64,000 bases of DNA from positions 62,001-126,000 of the forward strand of contig NZ_MCUN01000013.1 in assembly GCF_002873455.1 (NCBI RefSeq), written 5' to 3'. Position numbers and translations under genes: made by a program. This stretch comes from Vibrio splendidus (GTDB lineage: Bacteria > Pseudomonadota > Gammaproteobacteria > Enterobacterales > Vibrionaceae). This document shows positions 51,359-61,442 of the stretch, in pieces. The notes beneath the pieces were generated by a model. That model worked only from the letters and a program-made list of their open reading frames with translations, was not told the origin of the DNA and made no database searches. Each line of letters starts with the position of its first letter. Within the stretch, counting starts at the first letter, position 1.

Positions 51359-53683
51359 GTGAGCCAAAAAGAACAGATAAAAAAATATAAAGGTCCTGCT
51401 GGTGGTTGGGGCGCGTTAAAAGCCGTCACTAAGAGTTGGTGGGGCAGCGAAAACGCCATCAAAAACATTCGAACAATGCTTAAAACGAATCAAAACGGTG
51501 GTTTTGATTGTCCGGGGTGCGCATGGGGGGAATCTCCAAACAACAATAAAGTGAACTTCTGTGAGAACGGGGCAAAAGCCGTGAACTGGGAAGCCACAAA
51601 TCGATCTGTGGATCCTGATTTTTTCGCTGAACACAGCGTAACATCCTTATCATCACAAACAGATTACTGGCTGGAATACCAAGGCCGAATAACCCACCCG
51701 ATGAAGTACGACGCTGCATCCGACCACTATATTCCTATCGCGTGGGACGAAGCATTTTCGCTGGTAGCCAAGCATTTGAAGCAACTCGACTCACCGCATC
51801 AAGCCGAATTTTACACTTCGGGTCGAGCCAGTAATGAAGCAGCGTTTTTGTATCAACTCTTCGTTCGTGCGTTTGGAACAAATAATTTCCCAGACTGTTC
51901 AAACATGTGCCACGAAGCCAGTGCAATTGGCATGAAAGATACGGTCGGTGTGGGCAAAGGAACCGTGATTTTTGACGACTTTGAAAAAGCAGACGCGATC
52001 TTTGTGCTCGGGCAAAACCCAGGTACTAACCACCCCCGCATGCTTGAACCATTGCGTGAAGCGGTAAAACGCGGTGCGCAGGTGATCTGTTTCAACCCAT
52101 TGAAAGAACGTGGACTTGAACGTTTCCAAAATCCTCAAGTTCCGGTTGAAATGTTAAGCAATGGTTCAAAGCCAACCAATACCGCTTATTTAAGACCAGC
52201 ATTAGGTGGCGATATGGCGGTCTTTCGTGGAATGGCTAAATATTTGCTGCAATGGGAACGTGATGCGCTCGCAACCGAAGGAAAAGCCATATTTGATCGT
52301 CAATTCATCAGCGAACACACCACAGGAATTGATGAATACTTAGCAGAAGTGGATGCGACGACATGGGAACATATCGCTGAACAATCGGGGTTAGCGTTAA
52401 GCGAAATAGAAATGGTCGCTGACATGTATCGCCGTTCAGAAAAAGTAATCATGTGCTGGGCAATGGGGCTAACACAACATCGTCATTCAGTACAAACAGT
52501 CAAAGAAGTAGCCAATGTGCAATTGTTGCGCGGCAACGTCGGTAAGCCAGGTGCTGGGCTATCACCGGTTAGGGGACATAGTAATGTCCAAGGCGATCGT
52601 ACGATGGGTATTGATGAAAAACCCTCAACCCAATTGCTTGATAGCATTGAACGCCGCTTTAACTTCAATGCCCCACGCGATGCAGGCCACAACACGATAC
52701 AAGCGATTAAAGCGATGGAGGAAAAGCGCTCTAAAGTCTTTATTGGTTTAGGGGGTAATTTTGCGCAAGCCACGCCAGATACTCCTCGTACGCATCTGGC
52801 GATGAAAAATTGTGACCTAACCGTTCATATCTCAACCAAACTCAATCGCTCTCACCTTGTTACCGGTCAAGATGCCCTGATTCTGCCATGTTTGGGACGT
52901 ACGGAAATCGATACACAAGCGAATGGACCACAAGGCATCACCGTAGAAGATACCTTCAGCATGGTTCATATCTCTTACGGGCAACTCGAACCTCGATCAG
53001 AGCATTTGCGTTCTGAACCAGCAATAGTCGCAGGTATTGCCAATGCCACACTGGGCTGCCATCCAATAGATTGGAATTGGGTCATTCAAGATTATGCGCA
53101 TATTCGTGACCTCATTGCAGATACGATTCCAGGCTTTACTGACTTCAATCAGAAATTGGAAAATCCGGGCGGATTTCATTTAGTCAATCCGGCCGCTAAT
53201 CGTCAATGGAACACCCTCAGTGGCAAAGCGCAATTTGGCTCCAATGAACTGCCAAAACAGCTGATTAATGAAGCGGTGTTGCAGAGTGGTAATAAACCCG
53301 ATCTGATCTTGCAAACCATGCGTTCCCATGACCAATACAACACGACGTTATATGGCTTGAATGATCGTTACCGCGGTGTCTTTGGTATGCGCGAAGTTTT
53401 GTTTATCAATGAAGCTGATATATTGAAGCTCGGTTTTAAACCAGGTGACAAGGTCGACATGGTGTCGCTTTGGGAAGATGGTGTAACGAGAAAAGTGAAA
53501 GGGTTTACCTTGGTGGCTTATGACGTTCCACAGGGTCAGGCGGCAGCTTACTATCCTGAAACCAACCCCTTAGTTCCTCTAGACAGTTATGGTGAACGAA
53601 CCTTTACCCCTACCTCAAAATTTATCGCCGTCAGATTAGAAAAATCAATCTCTGACGCCATTCCACTTTCAACAGTCAGTTAA
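51359..53683 (+). CDS. FdhF/YdeP-family molybdopterin oxidoreductase
   Basis: The protein has 774 residues. The N-terminal part has the CPGC...C arrangement of YdeP-like enzymes (FDCPGCAWGE, VNFCENGAKA). Molybdopterin-binding sequence follows: FYTSGRASNEAAFLYQLFVR, VLGQNPGTNHPRML and VRGHSNVQGDRTMG. At the position of the FdhF selenocysteine the residue is an ordinary cysteine (SNMCHEASAIGM). There is no in-frame TGA. The C-terminal dinucleotide-binding domain contains QTMRSHDQYNTTLYGLNDRY. The start is GTG at 51359 with GAGGA eight bases upstream. Related E. coli YdeP is linked to acid resistance; the substrate is not established. FNR boxes and the neighbouring fdhD suggest anaerobic expression. 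Confidence 0.9.
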   Translation: MSQKEQIKKYKGPAGGWGALKAVTKSWWGSENAIKNIRTMLKTNQNGGFDCPGCAWGESPNNNKVNFCENGAKAVNWEATNRSVDPDFFAEHSVTSLSSQTDYWLEYQGRITHPMKYDAASDHYIPIAWDEAFSLVAKHLKQLDSPHQAEFYTSGRASNEAAFLYQLFVRAFGTNNFPDCSNMCHEASAIGMKDTVGVGKGTVIFDDFEKADAIFVLGQNPGTNHPRMLEPLREAVKRGAQVICFNPLKERGLERFQNPQVPVEMLSNGSKPTNTAYLRPALGGDMAVFRGMAKYLLQWERDALATEGKAIFDRQFISEHTTGIDEYLAEVDATTWEHIAEQSGLALSEIEMVADMYRRSEKVIMCWAMGLTQHRHSVQTVKEVANVQLLRGNVGKPGAGLSPVRGHSNVQGDRTMGIDEKPSTQLLDSIERRFNFNAPRDAGHNTIQAIKAMEEKRSKVFIGLGGNFAQATPDTPRTHLAMKNCDLTVHISTKLNRSHLVTGQDALILPCLGRTEIDTQANGPQGITVEDTFSMVHISYGQLEPRSEHLRSEPAIVAGIANATLGCHPIDWNWVIQDYAHIRDLIADTIPGFTDFNQKLENPGGFHLVNPAANRQWNTLSGKAQFGSNELPKQLINEAVLQSGNKPDLILQTMRSHDQYNTTLYGLNDRYRGVFGMREVLFINEADILKLGFKPGDKVDMVSLWEDGVTRKVKGFTLVAYDVPQGQAAAYYPETNPLVPLDSYGERTFTPTSKFIAVRLEKSISDAIPLSTVS

Positions 53684-53717
53684 CTCTCTAACGGCAATTG
53701 AAAGTAAACGTAAAAGT

Positions 53718-53751
53718 AAAAATCCACCTGTTTTGGCAGGTGGATTTTAAT
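53718..53751 (+). terminator. Terminator of the molybdoenzyme gene
   Basis: AAATCCACCTG (53720-53730), a 6-base loop and CAGGTGGATTT (53737-53747), then TTAATAA. The rest of 53684-54010 holds no gene. A 12-bp palindrome GTGTGGTCACAC (53918-53929) lies about 80 bases before the chemoreceptor start. Confidence 0.88.
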
Positions 53752-54010
53752 AATGACGCTTGGCCAGTATAAATACAGTCCGCTGAACATATTTATTTGA
53801 GCCATGTACGTTTATTGGGCTTTTCATACCCTTCAAATTTAACGACAAATTCCCATTCATCCCCCAAAGAGCACCATCACAAACTCGCTACATCACAGAA
53901 ACATAACCACAACCGGAGTGTGGTCACACAATCAGTTATACCTCATAGGTGGTAGAGTCTCTTACACGTAAAGTATGCGCGTCATTATAACTAATAAAAA
54001 CAAACACCTT

Positions 54011-55627
54011 ATGCGCTCAACAATCACCTTTAAAATCCTAGTAGCCCTCGCCATTGTATTCACTTTCTTGCTAGCAATATCGACCTACTTTCAATATTCG
54101 CAGCAAAAGCAACTTGTAAACTCAGTGTTAAGTGAACAACTCCACGATAAGGCGAGCAACTATTTCGATAGCCTCAATATGATGATGCTCACTGGCACCA
54201 TGACACAAAAAGAAACCCTTCGTCAGAAAGCGTTAGCTCAAGAAGGCATTGAAAATGTTCGTGTATTGCGTGCTGATGCTGTAAGTAAACTGTATGGCCC
54301 CGGCAACAAAAACCAAATACCCGTTGATGATATTGATAAACGAGCGCTAGCGGGTGAAACCGTGATCGAACCCTTTTCTGCCGATTGGGGTAAAGGGCTA
54401 GTTATTGCTCTGCCAATGAAGTCGAGCGAGAACTATCGTGGGACCAATTGTGTGGCATGTCATATGGCAAAAGAGGGCGAAGTATTAGGCGCGATTCGCC
54501 TTGAATATAACCTTAATCATGTCAACTCACTGATCAACACTCAAACCATGGCCGCTATAGGCATTATGGCGGTGATCTCTTTTGCAGGTTTCGTGCTAAC
54601 CATGGCGCTGATTCGTAAAATAATCGTTCGCCCTCTTCAACACACTTCGCGCTTTATGACGCAAGTCAGCAACGATAAAAACCTATCAACTCGGCTCTCA
54701 GTGCAAAGTAAAGATGAAATTGGAACGCTTGCAAACTCTATCAACTCATTCATAGGCACGGTTTCTTACAGCTTAGAAAAAGTACAAGATACTTCGCACA
54801 AACTAAATGCGTCTGCCAACCAACTGACCAGTGTTGCACAAATTACCGAGCAAGCTGCCAGCGATCAACAAAACGAAACGGCTGAAGTACAAAACAATGT
54901 CGAAGGAATACAGGCGCAACAAGTCAATGTTGAACAAGCCACTTTAACTGCGTCAGAACTCATCAATCACACCGCCGATGTCGCATGTAAGAGTGCTAAC
55001 CAAGCTCATGATGCCAGTAATGAGATAAAAAACTTGGTCACCAGTATTGAGGAAGTGAAACACAAGATACTGACCCTGAATGAACAAACTGGCGAAGTCT
55101 CTTCAATATTAAATGTAATTCGAGGCATTGCCGATCAAACCAATTTGTTAGCACTGAACGCTGCTATCGAAGCGGCTCGTGCTGGCGAACAAGGCCGAGG
55201 TTTTGCTGTCGTTGCGGATGAAGTCCGTCACCTTGCATCACGAACGGCTGAAGCAACAGGCAGTATAGAGACAATTATCCACCAGTTCCAAGAAGGCAGT
55301 GAAGAATCTCTCACTTCAGCCGACCGCGTTTGTGCGCAGGCACATCACAGCTCAACCGATATCAATGCTCTATCGAGCGAGATGAACAGCGTTGTAGAGG
55401 AGATGAAACAAGTGTTGGCGCACGCGCAAAACATCCAACAACAAACGCAATCCACCACACAAGCAACTCAAGATGTTCAACACAAAGTTGAAACCATCAC
55501 TTCTCATGCGAATAACACGTCACAATCGGCTGGCGCTACTCTCGGGATCAGTAATGATCTAGAAGAGCTATCTGACCACCTCGAATCACTGATTAATCAG
55601 TTCACTTTGTCGAGATCAAATACCTAA
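54011..55627 (+). CDS. Methyl-accepting chemotaxis protein with a periplasmic haem c motif
   Basis: The protein has 538 residues. One membrane helix ([19 protein letters not shown]) is followed by a periplasmic domain of ~130 residues and a second helix ([20 protein letters not shown]). A HAMP domain and a long signalling coiled coil with the canonical hairpin ([31 protein letters not shown]) complete it. The periplasmic domain contains NCVACHM: a CxxCH motif (Cys147, Cys150, His151) for covalent haem c attachment. It resembles the haem-c PAS-like sensor domains known from Geobacter chemoreceptors. It would sense redox state, oxygen or NO. The start at 54011 was preferred to 53975 because MRSTITFKI opens a normal anchor; neither has a strong ribosome site. 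Confidence 0.88.
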   Translation: MRSTITFKILVALAIVFTFLLAISTYFQYSQQKQLVNSVLSEQLHDKASNYFDSLNMMMLTGTMTQKETLRQKALAQEGIENVRVLRADAVSKLYGPGNKNQIPVDDIDKRALAGETVIEPFSADWGKGLVIALPMKSSENYRGTNCVACHMAKEGEVLGAIRLEYNLNHVNSLINTQTMAAIGIMAVISFAGFVLTMALIRKIIVRPLQHTSRFMTQVSNDKNLSTRLSVQSKDEIGTLANSINSFIGTVSYSLEKVQDTSHKLNASANQLTSVAQITEQAASDQQNETAEVQNNVEGIQAQQVNVEQATLTASELINHTADVACKSANQAHDASNEIKNLVTSIEEVKHKILTLNEQTGEVSSILNVIRGIADQTNLLALNAAIEAARAGEQGRGFAVVADEVRHLASRTAEATGSIETIIHQFQEGSEESLTSADRVCAQAHHSSTDINALSSEMNSVVEEMKQVLAHAQNIQQQTQSTTQATQDVQHKVETITSHANNTSQSAGATLGISNDLEELSDHLESLINQFTLSRSNT

Positions 55628-55657
55628 AACAAGAACAAGAACAAGAACAAGAACAAG
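55628..55657. repeat. 6-bp microsatellite, five units, right after the chemoreceptor stop
   Basis: Five perfect copies of a hexamer (AACAAG type) begin at the base after the TAA. Perfect copies and this position suggest recent slippage. Confidence 0.9.
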
Positions 55658-55707
55658 TCATAACATCGACTAGGCTACGTTTTTGTGGTTAGTTCTATCC
55701 TAGCCAA

Positions 55708-55738
55708 TAAAAAAGCGCTCAACGGTGAGCGCTTTAAG
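55708..55738. terminator. Bidirectional terminator between the chemoreceptor and SulP genes
   Basis: AAAGCGCTCA (55712-55721), loop ACGG and TGAGCGCTTT (55726-55735), with A-rich and T-rich flanks. It separates two convergent genes. Confidence 0.88.
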
Positions 55739-55814
55739 TTTCCAGACTTATTAAGTCACAGCTTCTCTATCGTGACTTGATAAGTCACATCAGAGAACCA
55801 ACTTATGAGTTTTT

Positions 55815-57305
55815 TTAGTGTGTAATTGAAACCGCGGTTAAATCTTTATGCTTGTGGTACATCGCATGTTTGTAGATGAGGTTCGCACTCACGGTATCCA
55901 TTCCTGCTACTTCAACATAAGCGCCTTTTTTACGGAATTTGAACACCACCTTATCAAGCGCTTCAACCGAAGTATTATCAAGGAAAGACGCATCGGTAAT
56001 ATCAATCGTTACCAAAGACGTTGTTTTTTCATAATCAAACAGATCAACAAACGCCTCTGAAGAAGCAAAAAACACATGCCCTTTCACTTTATGAATCGTG
56101 TGCATTTCGTTAGTCATTACTTCGTCTGAAATAAACACCATTGATTTACTCGCATGAGCATAAAACAAAGCAGACAGAACCACGCCAACCGCAACACCTA
56201 TCGCTAAGTTATGAGTAAAAACAACCACCGCCACGGTAGCTAACATCGTTATATTCGTAGGAAGCGTATGATCTTTAAGTTCAACCAAAGAACGCCATGA
56301 AAACGTGCCAATTGAAACCATGATCATCACAGATACTAGAGCCGCCATCGGTATCAACTTCAACCAATCGGAAACAAACACTACCATCAGCAGTAAAACA
56401 ACGCCGGAGATCATGCTCGATAGCCTTGTTAAACCGCCGGATTTAATGTTGATTATCGATTGGCCGATCATCGCACATCCGGCCATACCACCAAACAACG
56501 ATGCTACGATATTAGCGACACCCTGCCCTTTACATTCATTGTTCTTATTACTTTCGGTATCCGTCAGATCATCGACGATCGTTGCTGTCATTAACGACTC
56601 TAATAAGCCGACAAGGGACAAAGCAATGGAATAAGGGAGTATGGTTGCGAGCGTATCAAACGTGAATGGAATATTAGGAATCAAAAATACCGGGAGAGAA
56701 TCGGGAAGCTTACCCATGTCACCAATTGTTCTGACATCTAAACCAAAGAGCAAACTTACTAGGGTGATCACCACAATAGCAACCAATGGCGAAGGTATTG
56801 ATTGACCAAACTTTGGAAAATAAGGGAGTAGATAAATAATGGCCAAGCCCAACGCAACTAATAAATAAACACTTGAAGACACATTGATGAGTTCAGGCAG
56901 TTGAGCCATAAAGATGAGAATGGCAAGTGCGTTCACGAAACCCGTAATGACAGATTTTGAAACAAAGTTCATTAAATTACCTAGTTTTAGATAACCCGCG
57001 GCAATTTGAATCACGCCAGCAAGAAATGACGCTGCGAGCAGATATTCTAATCCGTGCTCTCTCACTAAGGTAACCATTAACAGCGCCATTGCACCCGTTG
57101 CGCCAGAGATCATACCTGGGCGACTACCAACTAATGCAGTAACCACACAAATACAGAAAGATGCGTATAAACCTACTTTTGGGTCAACGCCTGCGATAAT
57201 CGAAAATGCGATGGCTTCAGGGATTAATGCAAGAGCTACCACAACTCCAGATAATGAGTCTCCTTTAACATTTGATAACCAGTGTTTTTTTAAATAATTA
57301 AGCAT
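55815..57305 (-). CDS. SulP-family anion transporter with STAS domain
   Basis: The protein has 496 residues with 10-12 membrane segments and a C-terminal STAS domain. Typical parts are GVVVALALIPEAIAFSIIAG at the start, GRPGMISGATGAMALLMVTL, and FGGMAGCAMIGQSIINIKSG. In the STAS domain, VTIDITDASFLDNTSVEALD appears near residue 440. Substrates in this family are sulfate, bicarbonate or dicarboxylates. The SGATGA pattern is shared with bicarbonate-type members, but I would not name the anion. ATG 57305 has AGAG six bases upstream. Confidence 0.9.
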   Translation of the reverse strand: MLNYLKKHWLSNVKGDSLSGVVVALALIPEAIAFSIIAGVDPKVGLYASFCICVVTALVGSRPGMISGATGAMALLMVTLVREHGLEYLLAASFLAGVIQIAAGYLKLGNLMNFVSKSVITGFVNALAILIFMAQLPELINVSSSVYLLVALGLAIIYLLPYFPKFGQSIPSPLVAIVVITLVSLLFGLDVRTIGDMGKLPDSLPVFLIPNIPFTFDTLATILPYSIALSLVGLLESLMTATIVDDLTDTESNKNNECKGQGVANIVASLFGGMAGCAMIGQSIINIKSGGLTRLSSMISGVVLLLMVVFVSDWLKLIPMAALVSVMIMVSIGTFSWRSLVELKDHTLPTNITMLATVAVVVFTHNLAIGVAVGVVLSALFYAHASKSMVFISDEVMTNEMHTIHKVKGHVFFASSEAFVDLFDYEKTTSLVTIDITDASFLDNTSVEALDKVVFKFRKKGAYVEVAGMDTVSANLIYKHAMYHKHKDLTAVSITH

Positions 57306-57665
57306 GTAATTCTCTTTTACTTGTACAGCCATTCCTGCCTAGTTAAGACATAATTTGATCGACTGTTTTTCTTGAATGAGCGAGCGCTCGAAAAGTGTGG
57401 GTGTAGAGAGAATGCAGGGGCTAAGGCGGCGTAATTAACACGAAAATATTAAACTCCTTTGGTTTGTGATTGATTTGCTATTTATTAGGCAAGCTCAAGC
57501 CGTTTAATAGTCACCATTATGATAAGCAGTAAACATTAAACTAAGCATAAAACTAAGTAATACGCATGAAGCTAGCTTGAACCGCGCCAATATAGAGTGA
57601 GTATTGATGCAATCACACATTCATTATTGCAAACAAAGATTCCAACCCCACACCACCTCGTCAAC

Positions 57666-57731
57666 GGTTACTGCTGTTCATTAAATCGCTTACTGATATT
57701 CATTAAAACGCTTACTACTATTCATTAAAAC
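57666..57731. repeat. 22-bp tandem repeat, three units, intergenic
   Basis: GGTTACTGCTGTTCATTAAA-type units of exactly 22 bases start at 57666, 57688 and 57710, and a diverged fourth follows. The large gap 57306-58038 otherwise shows no gene. It must hold the SulP and asnS promoters, which I cannot place securely. Confidence 0.85.
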
Positions 57732-58038
57732 GGTTACTAACCTAGTTTAATAACCGACCTTCAGGATAATGTTGATAAACGCCTAACGGTATTTACGCTC
57801 CATAAAATTGAACAAAAAAACAACCCTTAGTGGTTTTTCTTGTCTGTAGACACAATATTTCTTTCGTCGAGCAAGAATAAAGGTTGAAGCTGTCCGTATG
57901 ACAGGTAATATGTTCAATCGATTTAAAAAGTTTATACAACTCAATGTTTCGGCTAATTATTGTTCAAATAACGGTTTATTTGCTGCAATGCTAGAGACTT
58001 TGAGTTGAATTTGTCCCTCAATGGAGAATGAAATCAAC

Positions 58039-59439
58039 ATGACTTACGCGCCTGTAACAGACGTACTTGGCGGCAAGCTAGCGGTAGACAGTGAAGTAAC
58101 TGTTCGCGGCTGGATCCGTTCACGTCGTGATTCCAAAGCTGGAATCTCTTTCCTTGCCATTTATGACGGCTCTTGTTTCGACCCGATTCAGGCCGTGGTT
58201 CCTAATAATCTTAATAATTACGAAGACGAAGTATTAAAGCTAACAACTGGCTGCTCTGTTGAAGTAACAGGTAAGATTGTTGAGTCTCCTGCGAAAGGTC
58301 AAGACTTCGAACTAGCAGCAACTGACGTTAAAGTGGTTGGCTGGGTTGAAGATGCTGACACTTACCCAATGGCTAAGACACGTCACTCTATCGAATACCT
58401 TCGTGAAGTTGCTCACCTACGCCCACGTACAAACGTGATCGGCGCAGTAGCACGTGTACGTAACTGTCTATCTCAAGCGATTCACCGTTTCTACCACGAG
58501 CAAGGTTTTTTCTGGACTTCAGCTCCGCTTATCACTGCATCTGATGCAGAAGGCGCTGGTGAAATGTTCCGTGTATCTACGCTAGACATGGAAAATCTAC
58601 CTCGCACTGACGAAGGTAAAGTTGACTTCAACGAAGATTTCTTCGGTAAAGAAACATTCCTAACAGTATCTGGTCAACTTAATGCTGAAGCTTACGCTTG
58701 TGCACTAAGCAAGGTTTACACGTTCGGTCCTACGTTCCGTGCTGAAAACTCAAACACAAGCCGCCACCTAGCTGAATTCTGGATGGTTGAGCCTGAAGTT
58801 GCGTTTGCAGACCTTGACGATGTAGCAAAACTGGCTGAAGACATGCTTAAGTACGTTTTCGCTGCTGTTCTTGAAGAGCGCCGTGATGACCTTGAGTTCT
58901 TCGCTTCTCGCATCGACAAAGAAGCAATCACTCGTCTAGAGCAATTCGTAGACGCTGATTTCGCACAAGTTGACTACACTGACGCAATCCAAATCCTACT
59001 AGACTCTGGTAAGAAATTTGAGTTTGACGTTGAGTGGGGCATCGACATGTCTTCTGAGCATGAACGTTACCTAGCTGAAGAGCACTTCAAAGCACCTGTA
59101 ATCGTTAAGAACTACCCGAAAGACATCAAAGCTTTCTACATGCGCTTAAACGACGACGGCAAAACAGTTGCAGCAATGGACGTACTTGCACCAGGCATCG
59201 GTGAAATCATCGGTGGTGCACAACGTGAAGAGCGTCTAGACATTCTAGACGAGCGCATGATTGGTATGGGTATCGACCCTGAACACATGAGCTGGTACCG
59301 CGACCTGCGTAAATACGGCACAGTGCCTCACGCAGGCTTCGGTCTTGGCTTTGAGCGTCTAGTATCTTACGTAACAGGTATGGGCAACGTTCGTGACGTT
59401 ATCCCGTTCCCACGTACACCACGCTCTGCAAACTTCTAA
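58039..59439 (+). CDS. asnS: Asparagine--tRNA ligase
   Basis: The protein has 466 residues, the normal length. It charges tRNA-Asn. The OB-fold anticodon domain starts [20 protein letters not shown]. The class II core has [13 protein letters not shown], motif 2 around [20 protein letters not shown], and motif 3 in [15 protein letters not shown]. The chain ends in [10 protein letters not shown], as in other AsnS. The start at 58039 ([10 protein letters not shown]) aligns with known AsnS. The ATG 18 bases earlier has no ribosome site of its own, while GGAG lies 12 bases before the chosen start. Confidence 0.97.
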   Translation: MTYAPVTDVLGGKLAVDSEVTVRGWIRSRRDSKAGISFLAIYDGSCFDPIQAVVPNNLNNYEDEVLKLTTGCSVEVTGKIVESPAKGQDFELAATDVKVVGWVEDADTYPMAKTRHSIEYLREVAHLRPRTNVIGAVARVRNCLSQAIHRFYHEQGFFWTSAPLITASDAEGAGEMFRVSTLDMENLPRTDEGKVDFNEDFFGKETFLTVSGQLNAEAYACALSKVYTFGPTFRAENSNTSRHLAEFWMVEPEVAFADLDDVAKLAEDMLKYVFAAVLEERRDDLEFFASRIDKEAITRLEQFVDADFAQVDYTDAIQILLDSGKKFEFDVEWGIDMSSEHERYLAEEHFKAPVIVKNYPKDIKAFYMRLNDDGKTVAAMDVLAPGIGEIIGGAQREERLDILDERMIGMGIDPEHMSWYRDLRKYGTVPHAGFGLGFERLVSYVTGMGNVRDVIPFPRTPRSANF

Positions 59440-59475
59440 TTCGAATACCTATTCGATATTAAAAGTTAAGAACAA

Positions 59476-59509
59476 ATAAAAACCTCCGCAATTGCGGAGG
59501 TTTTTTTAT
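59476..59509 (+). terminator. Terminator of asnS (bidirectional)
   Basis: AAAAACCTCCGC (59478-59489), loop AATT and GCGGAGGTTTTT (59494-59505) with further T. It also ends the convergent protease gene. Confidence 0.93.
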
Positions 59510-59569
59510 ACGCGCCTATGTATAAGGCATATTCATAAGCGCCTATTGATACACGCTTAACAGCTCAGT

Positions 59570-60730
59570 CTACTCGACAGTACGAACCAAAAAGTGATCT
59601 AAAAGTATCTTCTCACCCGTCTGTTCTAGCGGCTTAAATTCAATCACCATCTGATCACCCTTTTGCTCAAAAGCATTCACTTTAAAGAATAAACTATCCT
59701 TATCCGCCTTAATGTTATGAGCAACCTGATGACCATTTACAAACACATCAAAAGCGGGCGCTTTTGAGTTTGCAGGAATGACAGTTTCAAAAGTGTACGT
59801 TTCACCTTCTTGCGCATAAGCCGTATTGTAAATGCCGCCATCCTTCGTCCAATATGTTCCGTTGAAATCCATATTTTGAGCTTTCCAATAACTATAAAAC
59901 GCATGTAAATTATCAACATCATGCTGAGTCGTTGGGTTCCATTTAACATCATCAAGTTTAACGGGTTCGCTGTAGCTAAAACCATGCGCCTTCATATCGC
60001 TATTCAATGAGTCCAAGCGTCCAAGAACATCATCGAAGGTGTCTTGCCACCCCAGCTCTCCATAATATTGAAGGCCGATTTCACCAATAATATAGAACTC
60101 ACCTTCTCTCTCAATTGTGATACCAGACCCCGAATCCCCATGAATAATAAGCCATTGAAGATTGCTTTGGGGCATGATCACCGGGTCATACTTGTACTCA
60201 GCTAACCACTTCTTATCTGTGTCGTTGTACTTAACAAACTTTTGCCCACCATTACGGCCGTTATAGTTACCAAAGCCAACACTGTTTACTTCATAGATCT
60301 CCGAATGGTCGAACATCCCCTTTTCTGGCAACTTAGCAGGTTTTATTCCAGTAATTGGTGTATCCAAACGCACAAGTGCGAAATCATAAATGCCATCGGT
60401 AAATTCATATTCCCCCCACTCTCCATCAGGGTCGGTGGTCGCACGTGATGTATGAACAACCTTAAACTTACCGTCTTGATCTTTTTCATAAGAAGAACAC
60501 GTTACCGCATTCTCATAACCTTCGCGTTTAGACCCAGATACATGGTTAGCAGTAATCACCCAATATGGGTCAATCAACGTTGCCGAGCCAGCATTCATGT
60601 GACATGCAAAATCGAATTGAGTTTGTAGAGCGAACGCTTTGTGTTGAGTGACCGAGCGATCCATCTTTCCTATACCTGCATGAGCAGAAAAAGTCGCCAC
60701 GATTGCTGATGCTAGAATGATTCTTTTCAT
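59570..60730 (-). CDS. Secreted trypsin-like serine protease
   Basis: The protein has 386 residues, with a signal peptide ending AIVATFSAHAG. The chymotrypsin-fold triad is visible: His63 in WVITANHVSG, Asp116 in YDFALVRLD and Ser200 in IHGDSGSGI. The His motif is ANH instead of the common AAH. A C-terminal region of ~150 residues follows (YSYWKAQNMDFNGTYWTKDG, FDVFVNGHQV), probably a beta-sandwich. It has no membrane or GlyGly-CTERM tail. The start at 60730 lies one base after the stop of the companion gene, so the two are coupled. It is probably a type II secretion substrate; the target is unknown. Confidence 0.85.
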   Translation of the reverse strand: MKRIILASAIVATFSAHAGIGKMDRSVTQHKAFALQTQFDFACHMNAGSATLIDPYWVITANHVSGSKREGYENAVTCSSYEKDQDGKFKVVHTSRATTDPDGEWGEYEFTDGIYDFALVRLDTPITGIKPAKLPEKGMFDHSEIYEVNSVGFGNYNGRNGGQKFVKYNDTDKKWLAEYKYDPVIMPQSNLQWLIIHGDSGSGITIEREGEFYIIGEIGLQYYGELGWQDTFDDVLGRLDSLNSDMKAHGFSYSEPVKLDDVKWNPTTQHDVDNLHAFYSYWKAQNMDFNGTYWTKDGGIYNTAYAQEGETYTFETVIPANSKAPAFDVFVNGHQVAHNIKADKDSLFFKVNAFEQKGDQMVIEFKPLEQTGEKILLDHFLVRTVE

Positions 60731-60731
60731 G

Positions 60732-61442
60732 TTACTCAACCTCTTTCAACTGTATGGCTTCGATAGCGTGATAACCTTGCTTCGTTTCAAAATCAAACTG
60801 CCTATGTTGGCGTGAATATGAAATTTCAACGATGTCATCTGGCGACTCGGTTTCAAAGGTGATGGTGTTTTTTATACTGGTCATGTGAAAGGAAATGTCA
60901 TTTTTAATTGTGATGCATTGCTTGTTAATACATGCGGTCACATCAGCAGAAGACAGCCAATTATGTGTATAAAGCTCTACAGAAAACCGCCCTTCTTTAC
61001 TCGGTTGAACGCCAAAAGAGAAACCACTAGAACCAACAAGCAAACCTGAAAATGCCAGCTCTTGGTTATAATCCGTAGAGTCGCCGTCTTGCCAGTAGTA
61101 ACGATTACCCAAGGCGTTTTTGCTATCAGAATTAATGATCTGCTTTAATTCACCATTAACGGTTACAGCGCTTATCAGATCAGTTTTTTCTTTCTCTACT
61201 CTTTGATGGTCACTATACAAAAATGCCCAATCCAAACCGTTTAGATCTACCTCTCTTGCGTAACGATACCTCCCCTCATCAAGCTCATAGCCGATAAATT
61301 CACTGGCAATAGAAAATGTATTGGTACCAACTTCCGAAAAGTTACTTAGTCGATTCAAATCAACATGGAGTTCGCTTGCTGAAGCATTGGTGGCTAACAA
61401 AGCCAACATGCAAAGGTTAGTATTTGTATATTTCAATCTCAT
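60732..61442 (-). CDS. Exported protein of unknown function coupled to the protease
   Basis: The protein has 236 residues from ATG 61442 (a TTG at 61457 is also possible). The signal peptide runs to about NASASELHVD. The mature part is strand-rich and acidic (FSIASEFIGYELDEGRYRYA, AFSGLLVGSSGFSFGVQPSK) with one close cysteine pair (TACINKQCITI). I recognise no domain. The stop lies one base before the protease start on the same strand. Tight coupling and shared export suggest an inhibitor, chaperone or accessory binding protein for the protease, which is inference from context only. Confidence 0.65.
   Translation of the reverse strand: MRLKYTNTNLCMLALLATNASASELHVDLNRLSNFSEVGTNTFSIASEFIGYELDEGRYRYAREVDLNGLDWAFLYSDHQRVEKEKTDLISAVTVNGELKQIINSDSKNALGNRYYWQDGDSTDYNQELAFSGLLVGSSGFSFGVQPSKEGRFSVELYTHNWLSSADVTACINKQCITIKNDISFHMTSIKNTITFETESPDDIVEISYSRQHRQFDFETKQGYHAIEAIQLKEVE

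Noticed and set aside
51359..53683. Selenoprotein formate dehydrogenase
   Set aside because: The active-site position holds a normal cysteine codon and no in-frame TGA or SECIS-like context is present.
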